A stretch of 64,000 nt of DNA, taken from assembly GCA_002506535.1 (NCBI GenBank), contig DAXT01000002.1:51832-115831 (forward strand), in the 5' to 3' direction. Positions 42,342 through 51,559 of the stretch are shown here, in pieces. Within the stretch, counting starts at the first letter, position 1. Each line of letters opens with the position of its first letter. The translations under genes and the position numbers were made by a program. Below the pieces are notes generated by a model. The model was not told where the DNA came from and did not search any database. It saw nothing but the letters and a program-made list of their open reading frames with translations. The DNA comes from Methanothrix harundinacea (GTDB taxonomy: Archaea > Halobacteriota > Methanosarcinia > Methanotrichales > Methanotrichaceae).

Positions 42342-43586
42342 ATGAATTTAAGATCGGGATTTATGCTATCATCGTTGATCTCATCATCGATCCTCTTGAT
42401 CCTGGCGGCGGCGCCGGCGGCGGGGTACACCCTCCAGATCTTCGGCAACGCTAACATGGACGCAGAGATAGACGGGCTGGACATCGTCGCCCTGGAGGGG
42501 ATGATCGACGGCTCCGTGGCAAAGACGGATCTCGCCGACGCCGACGGCGACCTCGACGAAGAGGACCTGGACAGGGTGCGCGATATCATCCGGGGCGGTC
42601 CTGTTGAAATCACCCTCATCGACTCTGCCGGGAGGGTCGTGACCGTCGATGCCCCCGTATCGAGGATAGTTCCCCTCCACATGCGCCACGCCACCGCCGT
42701 CGTCGTCCTCGGCGGCGAGGAGGCGATCGCAGGGGTGGGAAAGACCGTCCTGGAGCGAGAGAGCCTCTTTCCGGATCTGATGGATAAGCCCTCCATCGGC
42801 TCTCATACCGAGCCCGACCTGGAGGCGATCCTGGAGCTCTCCCCAGACCTCGTCATCGCCTTCACCCAGACGGGGGCTCAGGACCAGCTGGACGAGAAGC
42901 TGCCCCCCGAGGTCGCCCTCGTCCGTCTCGACCTCTCCAGAGCCGACGGCCTCAAGGAGGAGATGACCATCCTCAGCATCCTCATCGGCGAGAGGGAGGC
43001 GGCCAAGGCTTACCAAGAGTGGTACGACCTCTACATGGGAGAGGTCACGGAGAGGGTCGCTCTTATCCCCGAAGATGAGAGGGCTCGAGCCTTCCTGGAG
43101 CGGGAGAGCCCCGAGAGGGAGGCCTCCACCCGGTGGGCTTACGCCAGCGATACCGGTTATACCGACTTATGCGACGTAGCCGGCGGCGCCAACATAGCAA
43201 AGGGGAAGATCGGGTACCACGGGGACGTCGAGGCGGAGTGGGTGATGGAGGCGAACCCCGAAGTCATCATAGGACTATCTTACGGCGGAGGGTATGCCGC
43301 CGCCGACGACTCCCGCCTTAAGGCGTACAGAGACGGGATCATGAAGGCCCCCGGCTTCGCCCTCGTCGACGCCGTCAAGGACGGCCGGGTCTACATCATC
43401 TCCGGCGACTTCTCCCTGGGACCCCAGATGACCATCGGGACGGTCGTCGTAGCCAAGTGGCTCTATCCAGAGCTATTCGCCGACCTCGACCCCCAGGCGA
43501 TCCACCGGGAGTTTCTAAAGGACTTTATGGACGTCGACCCCGAGATCGCCGGGGAGGGGGCCTTCGTCTATCCGCCCTTCGATTGA
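42342..43586 (+). CDS. ABC transporter substrate-binding protein with dockerin-like segment
   Basis: 414 residues from the ATG at 42342, eight bases after GGAGGT; a second ATG lies at 42336. A signal peptide is followed by a dockerin-like EF-hand pair (FGNANMDAEIDGLDIVALE, KTDLADADGDLDEEDLDRVRDII, about 30-85). Then comes a BtuF/FepB-type domain (ITLIDSAGRVVTVDAPVSRIVPL, SDVIAF-like LVIAFTQTGAQ, NPEVIIGLSYGGG). It captures an iron, cobalamin or similar chelate outside the cell. No permease or ATPase genes are next to it, so it may serve a transporter encoded elsewhere. Confidence 0.8.
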   Translation: MNLRSGFMLSSLISSSILLILAAAPAAGYTLQIFGNANMDAEIDGLDIVALEGMIDGSVAKTDLADADGDLDEEDLDRVRDIIRGGPVEITLIDSAGRVVTVDAPVSRIVPLHMRHATAVVVLGGEEAIAGVGKTVLERESLFPDLMDKPSIGSHTEPDLEAILELSPDLVIAFTQTGAQDQLDEKLPPEVALVRLDLSRADGLKEEMTILSILIGEREAAKAYQEWYDLYMGEVTERVALIPEDERARAFLERESPEREASTRWAYASDTGYTDLCDVAGGANIAKGKIGYHGDVEAEWVMEANPEVIIGLSYGGGYAAADDSRLKAYRDGIMKAPGFALVDAVKDGRVYIISGDFSLGPQMTIGTVVVAKWLYPELFADLDPQAIHREFLKDFMDVDPEIAGEGAFVYPPFD

Positions 43587-43647
43587 TCGCGGAGAGGCGG
43601 GGCCGGATGGGACGGAGCTCGTCGAGGAGACGGGGGCCTCCCTTTTT

Positions 43648-44196
43648 TCATCCGGCGTTGACGAGCCGCCTGATGGTGGCGCTGTGCTCCACCATGGAGG
43701 CGACGATGTAAGCCTCTTCCAGGCTTGCGCCCACGGCGAAGACGCCGTGGCCCCGGACGATGGCAGCTCTATTGAATATGAGGGCGTAGGAGGCCTTTTT
43801 GGCGAGGTCGAGGCTCCCCATCTCTCCGTCAATGATGGGCACCGTCCCGAGGAACCGGGCACCTTCACCGTCCATCGGCTCGAAGGGCCCCTCCTCCAGG
43901 ATCGATGTGGCGACGGCGTAGGGGGAGTGGGTGTGGATCACCGCCCGGGCGTTCGTCCTCTCGTAGATCGCCCGGTGGACGGGAGCCTCGCAGCTGGCCA
44001 GGGCGTCCGCGGGGCAGGGAGTCTGGGGATCGATCTCGATCACCTCGTCCACCCCTATCTCGTCGAGGTTCGATCCCGTCGATGTTATCAGGATCTTCCC
44101 ATCGGACAGGAGGCTGATATTTCCGAAGTGGGCGTAGGTGAGGCCTGAAGCCACCACCTTTCTTCCGAACTTGGATATCTCCTCTCTTGGGTCCAT
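43648..44196 (-). CDS. Class II aldolase (fuculose-phosphate type)
   Basis: 182 residues of the class II aldolase/adducin fold. Zinc ligands are AVIHTHSPYAV (His91, His93) and IVRGHGVFAVG (His near 152); the GNISLL and TSTGSNLDEI motifs bind substrate phosphate. Archaeal members include the fuculose-1-phosphate/DHAP aldolase of the MJ1418 type, used in several pathways. Lies 11 bases after the subtilisin-like gene on the same strand, probably by chance. Exact substrate unclear. Confidence 0.82.
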   Translation of the reverse strand: MDPREEISKFGRKVVASGLTYAHFGNISLLSDGKILITSTGSNLDEIGVDEVIEIDPQTPCPADALASCEAPVHRAIYERTNARAVIHTHSPYAVATSILEEGPFEPMDGEGARFLGTVPIIDGEMGSLDLAKKASYALIFNRAAIVRGHGVFAVGASLEEAYIVASMVEHSATIRRLVNAG

Positions 44197-44207
44197 AAGT
44201 CAACCCC

Positions 44208-46112
44208 TCAGGCCAGGACGAAGGGGACGGAGGCGGTCCCCACCCCGCCGAACTGGTCTTTCGCCTCCACCACGATCGAATAGTCGCCGGGGGCCAGAAA
44301 CCTCGTCTCCCATCTGCCGGTATAGACCCCGTTCCTGTCGAAGTCGTTCATCGGTATCCTGATCTCGCTATCACCGCCGCCGACGTTCACCTCCACATAG
44401 GCCGCATCTCCCGAGATCCCGGCGTGGATCATCACCGGATCTCCGGCTTTGGCGGCATATCTGCTGAGAACCAGGTCGGTGACCTCCGGACCCGCCCTCC
44501 CTTCGGGGAGGTCGACGAGCTCCAGGGCAAAGTTCAGGTTCAACAGGCCGTAGCCGAAGGTGTTGTCGGGACCCGACGGCCCGATATCGTCAGCGGACTT
44601 GAGCAGGACCCTCTTAATCCCGGCGGGGTCGAGATCGGGCTGCTTCTCTTTGAGGATCGCCGCCGCTCCCGCCACCTGGGGCGCTCCCATCGATGTCCCG
44701 CTCATGGTCGTCTCCCCCCGGAGGGTTCCAGACCGGGCAGATGCGACGTCCACCCCCACCGCCACCAGGTCCGGCTTGATCCTGTCGTCGGGGGTCGGTC
44801 CCCGGGAGGACCTCTCAAAGACGTTCCCAGAAGGGTCGACAGCCCCCACGGTTATCACCCTCTCAGCGGTCCCCGGTGTCACTATCGACCTGGTGGAGGG
44901 ACCGAGGTTGCCGGCGGCGACGGCGACGGCGATCCCCGCCTCTACCATCCTGTCGCAGGCGGCATCCAGGAGGGTCGACCCATCGCTCGCCTCCTCTCCG
45001 CCGACGCTGAAGGAGATGACGTCTATCCCCAGATCTTTCTGGTTCTCCAGGATCCAGTCGAGGGCTTTGAGGGCGTCGGAGAGGTAACATGCTCCGTAGC
45101 TGTCCATCACCTTGACGACGACGAGGCTCGATCCGGGGGCGACCCCGGCGGCGTCGCCGGTTCCAGCGATGAGGCTGGCGCAGAAGGTCCCGTGGCCGTG
45201 GTCGTCGTAAGCCTCCTCCCTCCCGTTGACGAAGTCCTTGAAAGCCTTGATCTTGGGGTCAGCGGTGGTGATATCGTCGTCCAGGTCGTCTATGGACCGG
45301 TGGTTGGGATCTATCCCCGTATCCAGGACCGCCACCGTCACCCCCCTCCCGGTATAATCGTCGACGGCCAGCCGGGGGTCATCTCTTGGGCGGTATCCCT
45401 CCGACACATCCCCCAGGATCGCAAGCTTCTGATCTCGATAGACCCCCTTGACCCCCTCGATATTCGCGAGGGCCTCAAGCTCCGACCCCCTGACGACCAT
45501 GGAGGTCCCGGGGAGGACCGCAAACTCCCCCTCCACCTTATCCCGGAACGGTATATCGTCCCTTTTGAGGGAGACGTTCTCCTCGGTGAGGACTATGACC
45601 CTCAGATCCTCATCTTCCATCTCTTCGAGGCTGTCCTCGATCCGGTTTCCGTTCAGGTCCAGGGGGTCGAGGACCCTGAGGACGAGATCATCGGAGACGG
45701 CAGCGTTCCCGGCCCGGTCGACGGCGACGATGGTGATCCTGTGATATCCGGGAGGAAGGTTGGAGCTGCACTGCCCCTCGTACCTCCCGTCCCGGCTGAG
45801 GTCGATGAGGGGGGTCTGCCGGCCCGCCACCTCGGCGTAGACTGTATCGACGGAGACGTCGTCTTTCACCCAGGCGATGATCCTGACCTTGGGGTCTCCC
45901 CGTTTGATGATCATCGGCGATACGTGGGCGTTGAAGATGACGGGTGGCTCGAGGTCGTCTCCGGAGTTGAGGGCGGCGTCGATCCTCTGGAGGAACCACC
46001 GCGGAGACGGCTCCTGGGGCTCTTTTATGGAGATGGAGATGGCCGCGCCGCTGAAGGCGATCCCCGCGACCGCCAGGAGGGCGAGAAAAAATAAGGGGCT
46101 CTTGCGGCTCAT
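44208..46112 (-). CDS. Secreted subtilisin-like serine protease (S8)
   Basis: 634 residues with a signal peptide (LFFLALLAVAGIAFSGAA). An N-terminal bacterial-Ig-like beta domain (about 55-150) and a propeptide come before the catalytic domain. Triad: Asp264 (AVLDTGIDPNH), His307 (DDHGHGTFCAS), Ser474 (SGTSMGAPQVAG), and oxyanion Asn402. A C-terminal beta-sandwich (about 535-630) may aid substrate binding or attachment. Likely processes or degrades surface proteins. All catalytic residues are intact. Confidence 0.93.
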   Translation of the reverse strand: MSRKSPLFFLALLAVAGIAFSGAAISISIKEPQEPSPRWFLQRIDAALNSGDDLEPPVIFNAHVSPMIIKRGDPKVRIIAWVKDDVSVDTVYAEVAGRQTPLIDLSRDGRYEGQCSSNLPPGYHRITIVAVDRAGNAAVSDDLVLRVLDPLDLNGNRIEDSLEEMEDEDLRVIVLTEENVSLKRDDIPFRDKVEGEFAVLPGTSMVVRGSELEALANIEGVKGVYRDQKLAILGDVSEGYRPRDDPRLAVDDYTGRGVTVAVLDTGIDPNHRSIDDLDDDITTADPKIKAFKDFVNGREEAYDDHGHGTFCASLIAGTGDAAGVAPGSSLVVVKVMDSYGACYLSDALKALDWILENQKDLGIDVISFSVGGEEASDGSTLLDAACDRMVEAGIAVAVAAGNLGPSTRSIVTPGTAERVITVGAVDPSGNVFERSSRGPTPDDRIKPDLVAVGVDVASARSGTLRGETTMSGTSMGAPQVAGAAAILKEKQPDLDPAGIKRVLLKSADDIGPSGPDNTFGYGLLNLNFALELVDLPEGRAGPEVTDLVLSRYAAKAGDPVMIHAGISGDAAYVEVNVGGGDSEIRIPMNDFDRNGVYTGRWETRFLAPGDYSIVVEAKDQFGGVGTASVPFVLA

Positions 46113-46137
46113 CTCCTGATTCTACGTCTCTATCCGA

Positions 46138-47883
46138 TTAATACTTTCCCAGCTTTCTTATCCCCGGGCTGGCGGCAGAGGTTGCAGTCTCCTGGGCCGG
46201 AGCCGAGCTGTTTATCTCTATCGTCAGGACGTCCTCGAAGTAGGAGGTCTTCCCCCCGGCAGCCGCCGCCAGGGTGACGGTGTAGAGGCCGTCGGGGGCC
46301 CCGGAGGCGTCCCAGGTCCCCAGGTGATCGTCGCCGAGGGTGGCGGCGAGCTCGATGGTGGCCATGACGTCGCCGTCCTGGTTCTGGATCAGGGCTCCGG
46401 CGGCGGTGATCGCCCCGATCTCATTCTTGGCCATCGAGCCGAGCTTGACCCCGCCGGTGATCGAGGAGGGGCTGGCACCTGAGGCGTAGAGGGCGACGGG
46501 GTCGAAGCAGGCGACGCATCCCATCGTCCGAACCGTGGGGCTCTGGGGAGCGGACGATATCATCTCCTCGATATCCTCGCCGTCGATGGTGACGTTGTTA
46601 AGAAGGATATCACCTTCAACATCGACCTTCAGTTCCTCCGGGGCTGCTTCCTCTGCTGCCTCTTCGAGGCCATCCGCCTCTCCTGAGGCGGCGATCGTCC
46701 CGAAGAGACCGTCTTGCGAGTCTGCCTCGTCGGGGACGACCTCAAAGGTGGCGAATATCTTAACGGGGCCGGGCCTCGCGGGGTTCGGCTCCGCCCTCGC
46801 TCCCTTCAGGACCGCCTTCACCGGGGGCCTCTTCGCCTCCCAGTCGTTCCAGGTGTAGAGGCTCGAATCGTATCCCATCAGCTGGAGGGCGTACCAGACC
46901 ATGGAGGCCCTCGCCCCGGCGTTGGAGTAGACGACTACGGGATCGGCCTTGTCGAGCCCGGCGAAGACCGCCGCCAGCTTCTCGCCGCTCTTCATACGGC
47001 CGTTGGCGAGAACGGCGCTGTAGTCTATGTTCACGGCGCCGGTGATCTTGTCGGCGGCGAACTCCTGGAAGGTCCGGGCGTCGACGAGCTGGTACCTCCC
47101 GGCGGCGACGCCGTCGTAATTGGCCAATAGATCAGACCTCGCCCGGGGGGTGTACGTCACCGCAGGCCTCCCGTTCGCCTTCTTCTCTGTTGGAAGCCCG
47201 GCATCGACCCATCCGGCGAGGCCGCCGTCCAGGATAGCGACGTCGTCGTGGCCGACGTACCTCATCGCCCAGAAGACGAAAGGTGCGACGGATATGCCGT
47301 CACATGTTGCGCAGTCGCCGTAGATCAAGACCGAATCCTCCGGGGAAATCCCGGCGTTCCCGAAGATCACGGCGATCTCGGCGGCGGACCGTGGGTTGTT
47401 CTCATCGTCGAGGAGCTCCTCCCAGTAGAGGGGGACGGCCCCTTTGATGTGGACGGCATCGTACTCCGTCCCCACGTCCAGGATCACGTCGTACCCGCCA
47501 GCATCTTTGGCGGAGGCGAGGAACTCGCCCCGGACGAAACCGCCAGCGATTCCGCCGTCCGCGCTCTCCATGGCGGCTCGCGCATCCTGGGGTCCTAGGG
47601 GCTTCTCGCCGACGGTCTCTGCCGCCGACGGGTTGTGGCCGAGGAAGTTGTAGATGTCCAGAACGTTTCTAGACTCGCCCTTGCATTCGGGGCAATCCCA
47701 CCTCGATTTGGTATCCTCTCGAAGCTCCTCCTTTATGTCAGCCGTCGCACAGGATAAGAGGGCGAATATAACCATCAAAGTCCAGGCGGTCCTGCCGACT
47801 CTCGACCAGATGCTCGCAGATCTGCTGCCAACATCATCGCCGGGCCGGCCGACCGAATAATCCTTTCTTCTAACCCCTAACAT
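46138..47883 (-). CDS. Exported tandem rhodanese-like protein, atypical active sites
   Basis: 581 residues with an N-terminal membrane/lipobox-like segment (VIFALLSCATA), a CxxC pair (WDCPECKGE) and two rhodanese domains at about 110-235 and 250-365. In domain 1 the active loop is YGDCATCDGIS, with two cysteines. In domain 2 the usual Y-C is Y-S (VVYSNAGARAS), so the catalytic cysteine is replaced by serine. Classical two-domain sulfurtransferases keep the active Cys in the second domain, so this is inverted. A beta-sandwich C-terminal region (about 400-570) follows, perhaps an Ig-like surface domain. Function in sulfur handling at the cell surface is inferred. Confidence 0.8.
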   Translation of the reverse strand: MLGVRRKDYSVGRPGDDVGSRSASIWSRVGRTAWTLMVIFALLSCATADIKEELREDTKSRWDCPECKGESRNVLDIYNFLGHNPSAAETVGEKPLGPQDARAAMESADGGIAGGFVRGEFLASAKDAGGYDVILDVGTEYDAVHIKGAVPLYWEELLDDENNPRSAAEIAVIFGNAGISPEDSVLIYGDCATCDGISVAPFVFWAMRYVGHDDVAILDGGLAGWVDAGLPTEKKANGRPAVTYTPRARSDLLANYDGVAAGRYQLVDARTFQEFAADKITGAVNIDYSAVLANGRMKSGEKLAAVFAGLDKADPVVVYSNAGARASMVWYALQLMGYDSSLYTWNDWEAKRPPVKAVLKGARAEPNPARPGPVKIFATFEVVPDEADSQDGLFGTIAASGEADGLEEAAEEAAPEELKVDVEGDILLNNVTIDGEDIEEMISSAPQSPTVRTMGCVACFDPVALYASGASPSSITGGVKLGSMAKNEIGAITAAGALIQNQDGDVMATIELAATLGDDHLGTWDASGAPDGLYTVTLAAAAGGKTSYFEDVLTIEINSSAPAQETATSAASPGIRKLGKY

Positions 47884-47921
47884 ATTTTTTTCCCCTGAAT
47901 AAATCGCGAATTTTAATGAGA

Positions 47922-49415
47922 TTATAGCCCCCTGGCGAGGGCCTCGTTGAAGTCCCGTCCGGACCTGGGCAGAAGCTCCAGATCCCCTATCTCCTCCACC
48001 ATCTCAAAACCCCTGGCGTCCTTTGCCGTCAGGATGACGACGTACCTTCCGGGACTCATGAGGGCGGTCTGGAGGGTCCCCGAATAGCCGCCGTCTCCGG
48101 ATGGGTACATGGAGATGTAACGGCTCGGCTCCGAGGAGGTGAGAAGGTTTTTGGTCCTGGCCGAGACCTGGGCGACGCCGTTCGCCGATTCGAGGGCGAC
48201 CTCCACCGTCACCGGGGTCCCTATCTGGGCCCGGGCTGGATGGACGGAGGCTCGGACGATCCGGATCGGGGGGACCGATTCACCGACTACCGGATATATA
48301 TCCCTCGCCCGGTCGTTGATGACGTAGGGCCGGTCAATGAAGCCGTCTGACCCGGAGATGTTCTGGCCGGGGCCGGACATCTCGTCGGTCCCGATGTGGC
48401 CGGCCCAGAAGTTTCCGCCGACGGGATAGGCGGCATACCACTGGTTAGTCCCCCGGTCCTCGGCGGGGATGACGGTGTCGAAGATCCTGTTGTTGTAGAT
48501 ATGGTTTCCGTCGGTGTTGACGAGGATCCCCCTCTGGCTCCCCGATATGTTGTTCTCGAGGATGGTGTTGTTTCCGGCGGGACCCTCCTGGATCTGTACG
48601 CCGAAGATCGAGTTGTTGGCGATCTCGTTTCCTCTGATGAGGTTATATCCCGACCCCGTCTGGAGGAATATCCCCACGACGCCGTTATCGGAGATATCGT
48701 TCTCCAGGATGTGGTTTCTGATGCAGCTTCCGATCATCTTTATCCCGGAGATCTCGTTACCTGCGAGGAGGTTTCCCTTGATTATGTTGTCGTTGCAGTC
48801 GGTGAAGGCGTATATCCCGTATTTGTTCCCCTCCGCGACGTTGCCGCTGATGACGTTATCAGAGCAGCTCGGAAAGAGGCAGATCCCATATTCGCCGTTG
48901 AAGGACGCCTCGTTGTCGAGGATCTGGTTTCCGTTAGATTTGGATAGGTATATCCCGTACCACCGGTGGGGTCCAAGGCCGTTGTAGTTCGCGACGTTCC
49001 CCTCGATCCTGTTCTCGTCGGAGGAGATGAGGCCGATCCCCCACTGGACTACGCCGGTGACGGTGTTGTTGGAGATGGTGCAGTTTTTGGAGTTTACGAG
49101 ATGGATCCCGTAAAATCCCCCTTCGACGGAGAAGCCTGAGACGGTGACGTCGTCCGCCGCGATCTTGATCCCGATATTCCTATCTCCGGGCCTTATCCTG
49201 GCGCCGTCGCCGAGGAGGTTCAGACTCTTGGTTATCTCTACCCTATCGTAGACCCCCGGCCCCACCAGGATGGTATCTCCCGGCATCGCCGCGTCTACGG
49301 CCGCCTGGAGGTCGGTCCCCGCCAGATATGCGGCAGAAGAAGCGGACGCCGTCAGAATGAACGCCGCCATGACCACCGCTAGGATAAGGGCGGATATCTC
49401 CTTTGAAGTACTCAA
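47922..49415 (-). CDS. NosD-like right-handed beta-helix surface protein (copy 1)
   Basis: 497 residues with a signal peptide (ILAVVMAAFILTASASSAA). The central region (about 40-330) is a run of PbH1 repeats built on N-x-x-I-x-x-N ladders (NCTISNNTV, NRIEGNVANYN, NQILDNEASFN, NVISGNVAEGN), giving a right-handed parallel beta-helix. NosD/CASH domains bind or process cell-surface polysaccharide. A C-terminal Ig-like domain (about 370-480) follows. A homolog of similar length is encoded at 61072-62553. Confidence 0.88.
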   Translation of the reverse strand: MSTSKEISALILAVVMAAFILTASASSAAYLAGTDLQAAVDAAMPGDTILVGPGVYDRVEITKSLNLLGDGARIRPGDRNIGIKIAADDVTVSGFSVEGGFYGIHLVNSKNCTISNNTVTGVVQWGIGLISSDENRIEGNVANYNGLGPHRWYGIYLSKSNGNQILDNEASFNGEYGICLFPSCSDNVISGNVAEGNKYGIYAFTDCNDNIIKGNLLAGNEISGIKMIGSCIRNHILENDISDNGVVGIFLQTGSGYNLIRGNEIANNSIFGVQIQEGPAGNNTILENNISGSQRGILVNTDGNHIYNNRIFDTVIPAEDRGTNQWYAAYPVGGNFWAGHIGTDEMSGPGQNISGSDGFIDRPYVINDRARDIYPVVGESVPPIRIVRASVHPARAQIGTPVTVEVALESANGVAQVSARTKNLLTSSEPSRYISMYPSGDGGYSGTLQTALMSPGRYVVILTAKDARGFEMVEEIGDLELLPRSGRDFNEALARGL

Positions 49416-49598
49416 GCTAACCCACCGAGGCTAAGGAGGACCCTCGGTTAATAAAGCTAACGTGGCTTTTGCCTCCAGCGGAGGGCCCCAAAACTCCAGA
49501 TACGACCTCTTCGGGGCTCTTATAGGGGTCATGTAAGGGAGAGATGAAGACAAGTCTTTTTATCAACCCCGACGTATCTATGGATCGAGGTGTTCAGA

Positions 49599-50189
49599 TT
49601 GAACCATAATATCAAAATTGCCTGTTGCCTGGCAGCCGCCCTCCTCCTGGTGGGAGCGGCATCCGCCATGACCTGGTCGTCACCAAAGATGCTGACGGGC
49701 GATTCGTACATAGATCGAGGGTCCCCGGAGGATAACTTCGGGACCGAAGAGACCCTGTGGGTCACCTCAGAAGAGGAGGAGCCTCTTAAGGAGGCATGGT
49801 TCTCCTTCGACACCGTCCTCATGATAGATTCTCTCAAGATAAAGTCCCTGGAGGAGATCTCCTCTGCGACCCTGAGGGTCTACGCTAACGAGGTAGAGAA
49901 CCCCGGGGAGGTGGAGCTCCACTTCTACAGCTCCGGGTTCTTCGAGGAGACCGTCGTATGGGACGGCAAGCCCGATTATGAGGGCGAGGTCGAAGCCTCC
50001 ATAGATGTCGATGAGGAGGGTTGGTACGATATCGACGCCACAAACCTGGTGAAGAAGGCTTTCTTGGAGTGCAAAGACTGCCCCTTCTCCGCCGTCCTGG
50101 TGGCAAAAGGTGACGCCTCCGTCGGCTTCGCCTCCAAAGAGGACTCCGGCGGTAACGTCCCGGTGCTGAAGGTCACCACCACCGTCTGA
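49599..50189 (+). CDS. Secreted DNRLRE/CBM-like domain protein
   Basis: 196 residues from TTG 49599. GAGGTG (49587-49592) lies six bases upstream, better placed for this TTG than for the GTG at 49590. The signal peptide ends at ASA-MTW. The mature part is one beta-sandwich with the DNRLRE-type pattern: DSYIDRGSPEDNFGTEETL, KEAWFSFDT, LRVYAN, YDIDATNLVKKAF and SVGFASKEDSGGNVPVLKVT. Such domains occur on archaeal and bacterial surface proteins and often bind polysaccharide or provide stiffness. A CxxC pair (ECKDCP) may form a disulfide. Confidence 0.75.
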   Translation: MNHNIKIACCLAAALLLVGAASAMTWSSPKMLTGDSYIDRGSPEDNFGTEETLWVTSEEEEPLKEAWFSFDTVLMIDSLKIKSLEEISSATLRVYANEVENPGEVELHFYSSGFFEETVVWDGKPDYEGEVEASIDVDEEGWYDIDATNLVKKAFLECKDCPFSAVLVAKGDASVGFASKEDSGGNVPVLKVTTTV

Positions 50190-50367
50190 TCCCTTCGATG
50201 ATGAGGGGGCGGCCCGGACCCTCCGGTCGCCTCCCATCAATTTTTCTCCGCCCTTTTTTGTGTTGGTCAAGTATCCTCAAGCTGCGGCCGCGCTGAGGGG
50301 CGGCCGATTGGGGGCGGTGCAAAAGGATTAATACCGGCGGGATGTTTTTCGCTTTCGAGGTGAACGC

Positions 50368-51558
50368 TTGTTTTTGATAGGAGAGGCGCTGATAGGGGAG
50401 GAGCCTGAACTCGCTCACATCGATCTATTGATAGGAGATAAAGACGGACCTGTGGGGATCGCCTTCGCGAACGGCCTCGCCCAGCTCTCGGCGGGCCACA
50501 CCCCGCTTCTTTCTGTGATAAGGCCGAACCTGCCGGCGAAGCCCGCCACCCTGATAGTCCCAAAGGTTACGGTGAAGAATATGGACCAGGCGGCTGTGAT
50601 CTTCGGACCGGCCCAGACCGCCGTCGCCAAGGCGGTGGCGGACTGCGTCGCCGAGGGGGTGATCCCGAAGTCCGAGGTCGAGGAGATCGTCATCGTCGTC
50701 AGCGTCTTCATCCACCCCCAGGCCCGGGACTACGACGCCATCTACAGGTACAACTACGGGGCGACGAAGCTCGCCATAAAGAGGGCGATGGAGAGCTTCC
50801 CGGACGTCGATACCGTCCTCTACGAGAAGGACAGGTCGACCCACCCGGTGATGGGCTTTCGGGTCATCAGGCTCTGGGACCCGCCCTACCTCCAGGTGGC
50901 CCTGGACCTGGTGGACCTCGCCTTCGTCCGACGAGTCCTTTCGCAGCTTCCGGATAGCGACCATCTCCTCATCGAGGTGGGCACCCCCCTCGTCAAGAAG
51001 TTCGGGGCCTCGGTGGTCAAGGAGATCAGGAACGTCCGCCCCAGCTCCTTTGTCGTCCTGGATCTGAAGACCCTGGACACCGGAAACCTGGAGGTCCGCC
51101 TCGCCGCCGACGCAACAGCCGACGCCGTCGTCATATCCGGCCTCGCCCCGACGAAGACCCTGGAGCTCGCCATAAAGGAGGCGAGAAAGACCGGGATCTA
51201 CTCCATCATCGATATGTTGAACGTCCCCGACCCCCTGGCGGTCCTGCGGTCTCTATCGGCTCTCCCGGACGTGGTGGAGATGCACCGGGCGATAGATCAG
51301 GAGGCTGAGAAGCACAACTGGGCAGTGATAGCCGAGATCAAGAAGATGGCGTCCGGCGCCGACCGCAGGCTCCTGGTCGCCGTCGCCGGCGGGATCAGGG
51401 TCGATACCGTCGCCGAGGCCCTCAGATCCGGGGCAGACATCGTGGTGACAGGGAGGGCGATCACCGGCTCCAAGGACATCAGGGACGCCGCAGAGCAGTT
51501 CCTCTCAGAGCTGAAGCAGACGGAGATAGATCAGTACAGGGTCATGACCGACTTCTGA
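50368..51558 (+). CDS. Bifunctional formaldehyde-activating enzyme / 3-hexulose-6-phosphate synthase
   Basis: 396 residues. The Fae half (1-165) carries FLIGEALIGEEPELAHIDLLIGDK with catalytic His17, and GHTPLLSVIRPNLPAKPATL. The Hps half (about 170-395) is an orotidine-decarboxylase-like barrel with VALDLVDLAFVRRVL, LLIEVGTPLV, FVVLDLKTLDTGNLEV, and AVAGGIRVDTV. In methanogens it interconverts ribulose-5-phosphate with hexulose-6-phosphate and formaldehyde, supplying pentoses and feeding C1 to H4MPT. TTG start at 50368 behind GAGGTGA, with a TATA-like ATTAATA upstream. A partner isomerase may be the double-SIS protein at 10.4-11.6 kb. Confidence 0.94.
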   Translation: MFLIGEALIGEEPELAHIDLLIGDKDGPVGIAFANGLAQLSAGHTPLLSVIRPNLPAKPATLIVPKVTVKNMDQAAVIFGPAQTAVAKAVADCVAEGVIPKSEVEEIVIVVSVFIHPQARDYDAIYRYNYGATKLAIKRAMESFPDVDTVLYEKDRSTHPVMGFRVIRLWDPPYLQVALDLVDLAFVRRVLSQLPDSDHLLIEVGTPLVKKFGASVVKEIRNVRPSSFVVLDLKTLDTGNLEVRLAADATADAVVISGLAPTKTLELAIKEARKTGIYSIIDMLNVPDPLAVLRSLSALPDVVEMHRAIDQEAEKHNWAVIAEIKKMASGADRRLLVAVAGGIRVDTVAEALRSGADIVVTGRAITGSKDIRDAAEQFLSELKQTEIDQYRVMTDF

Positions 51559-51559
51559 G

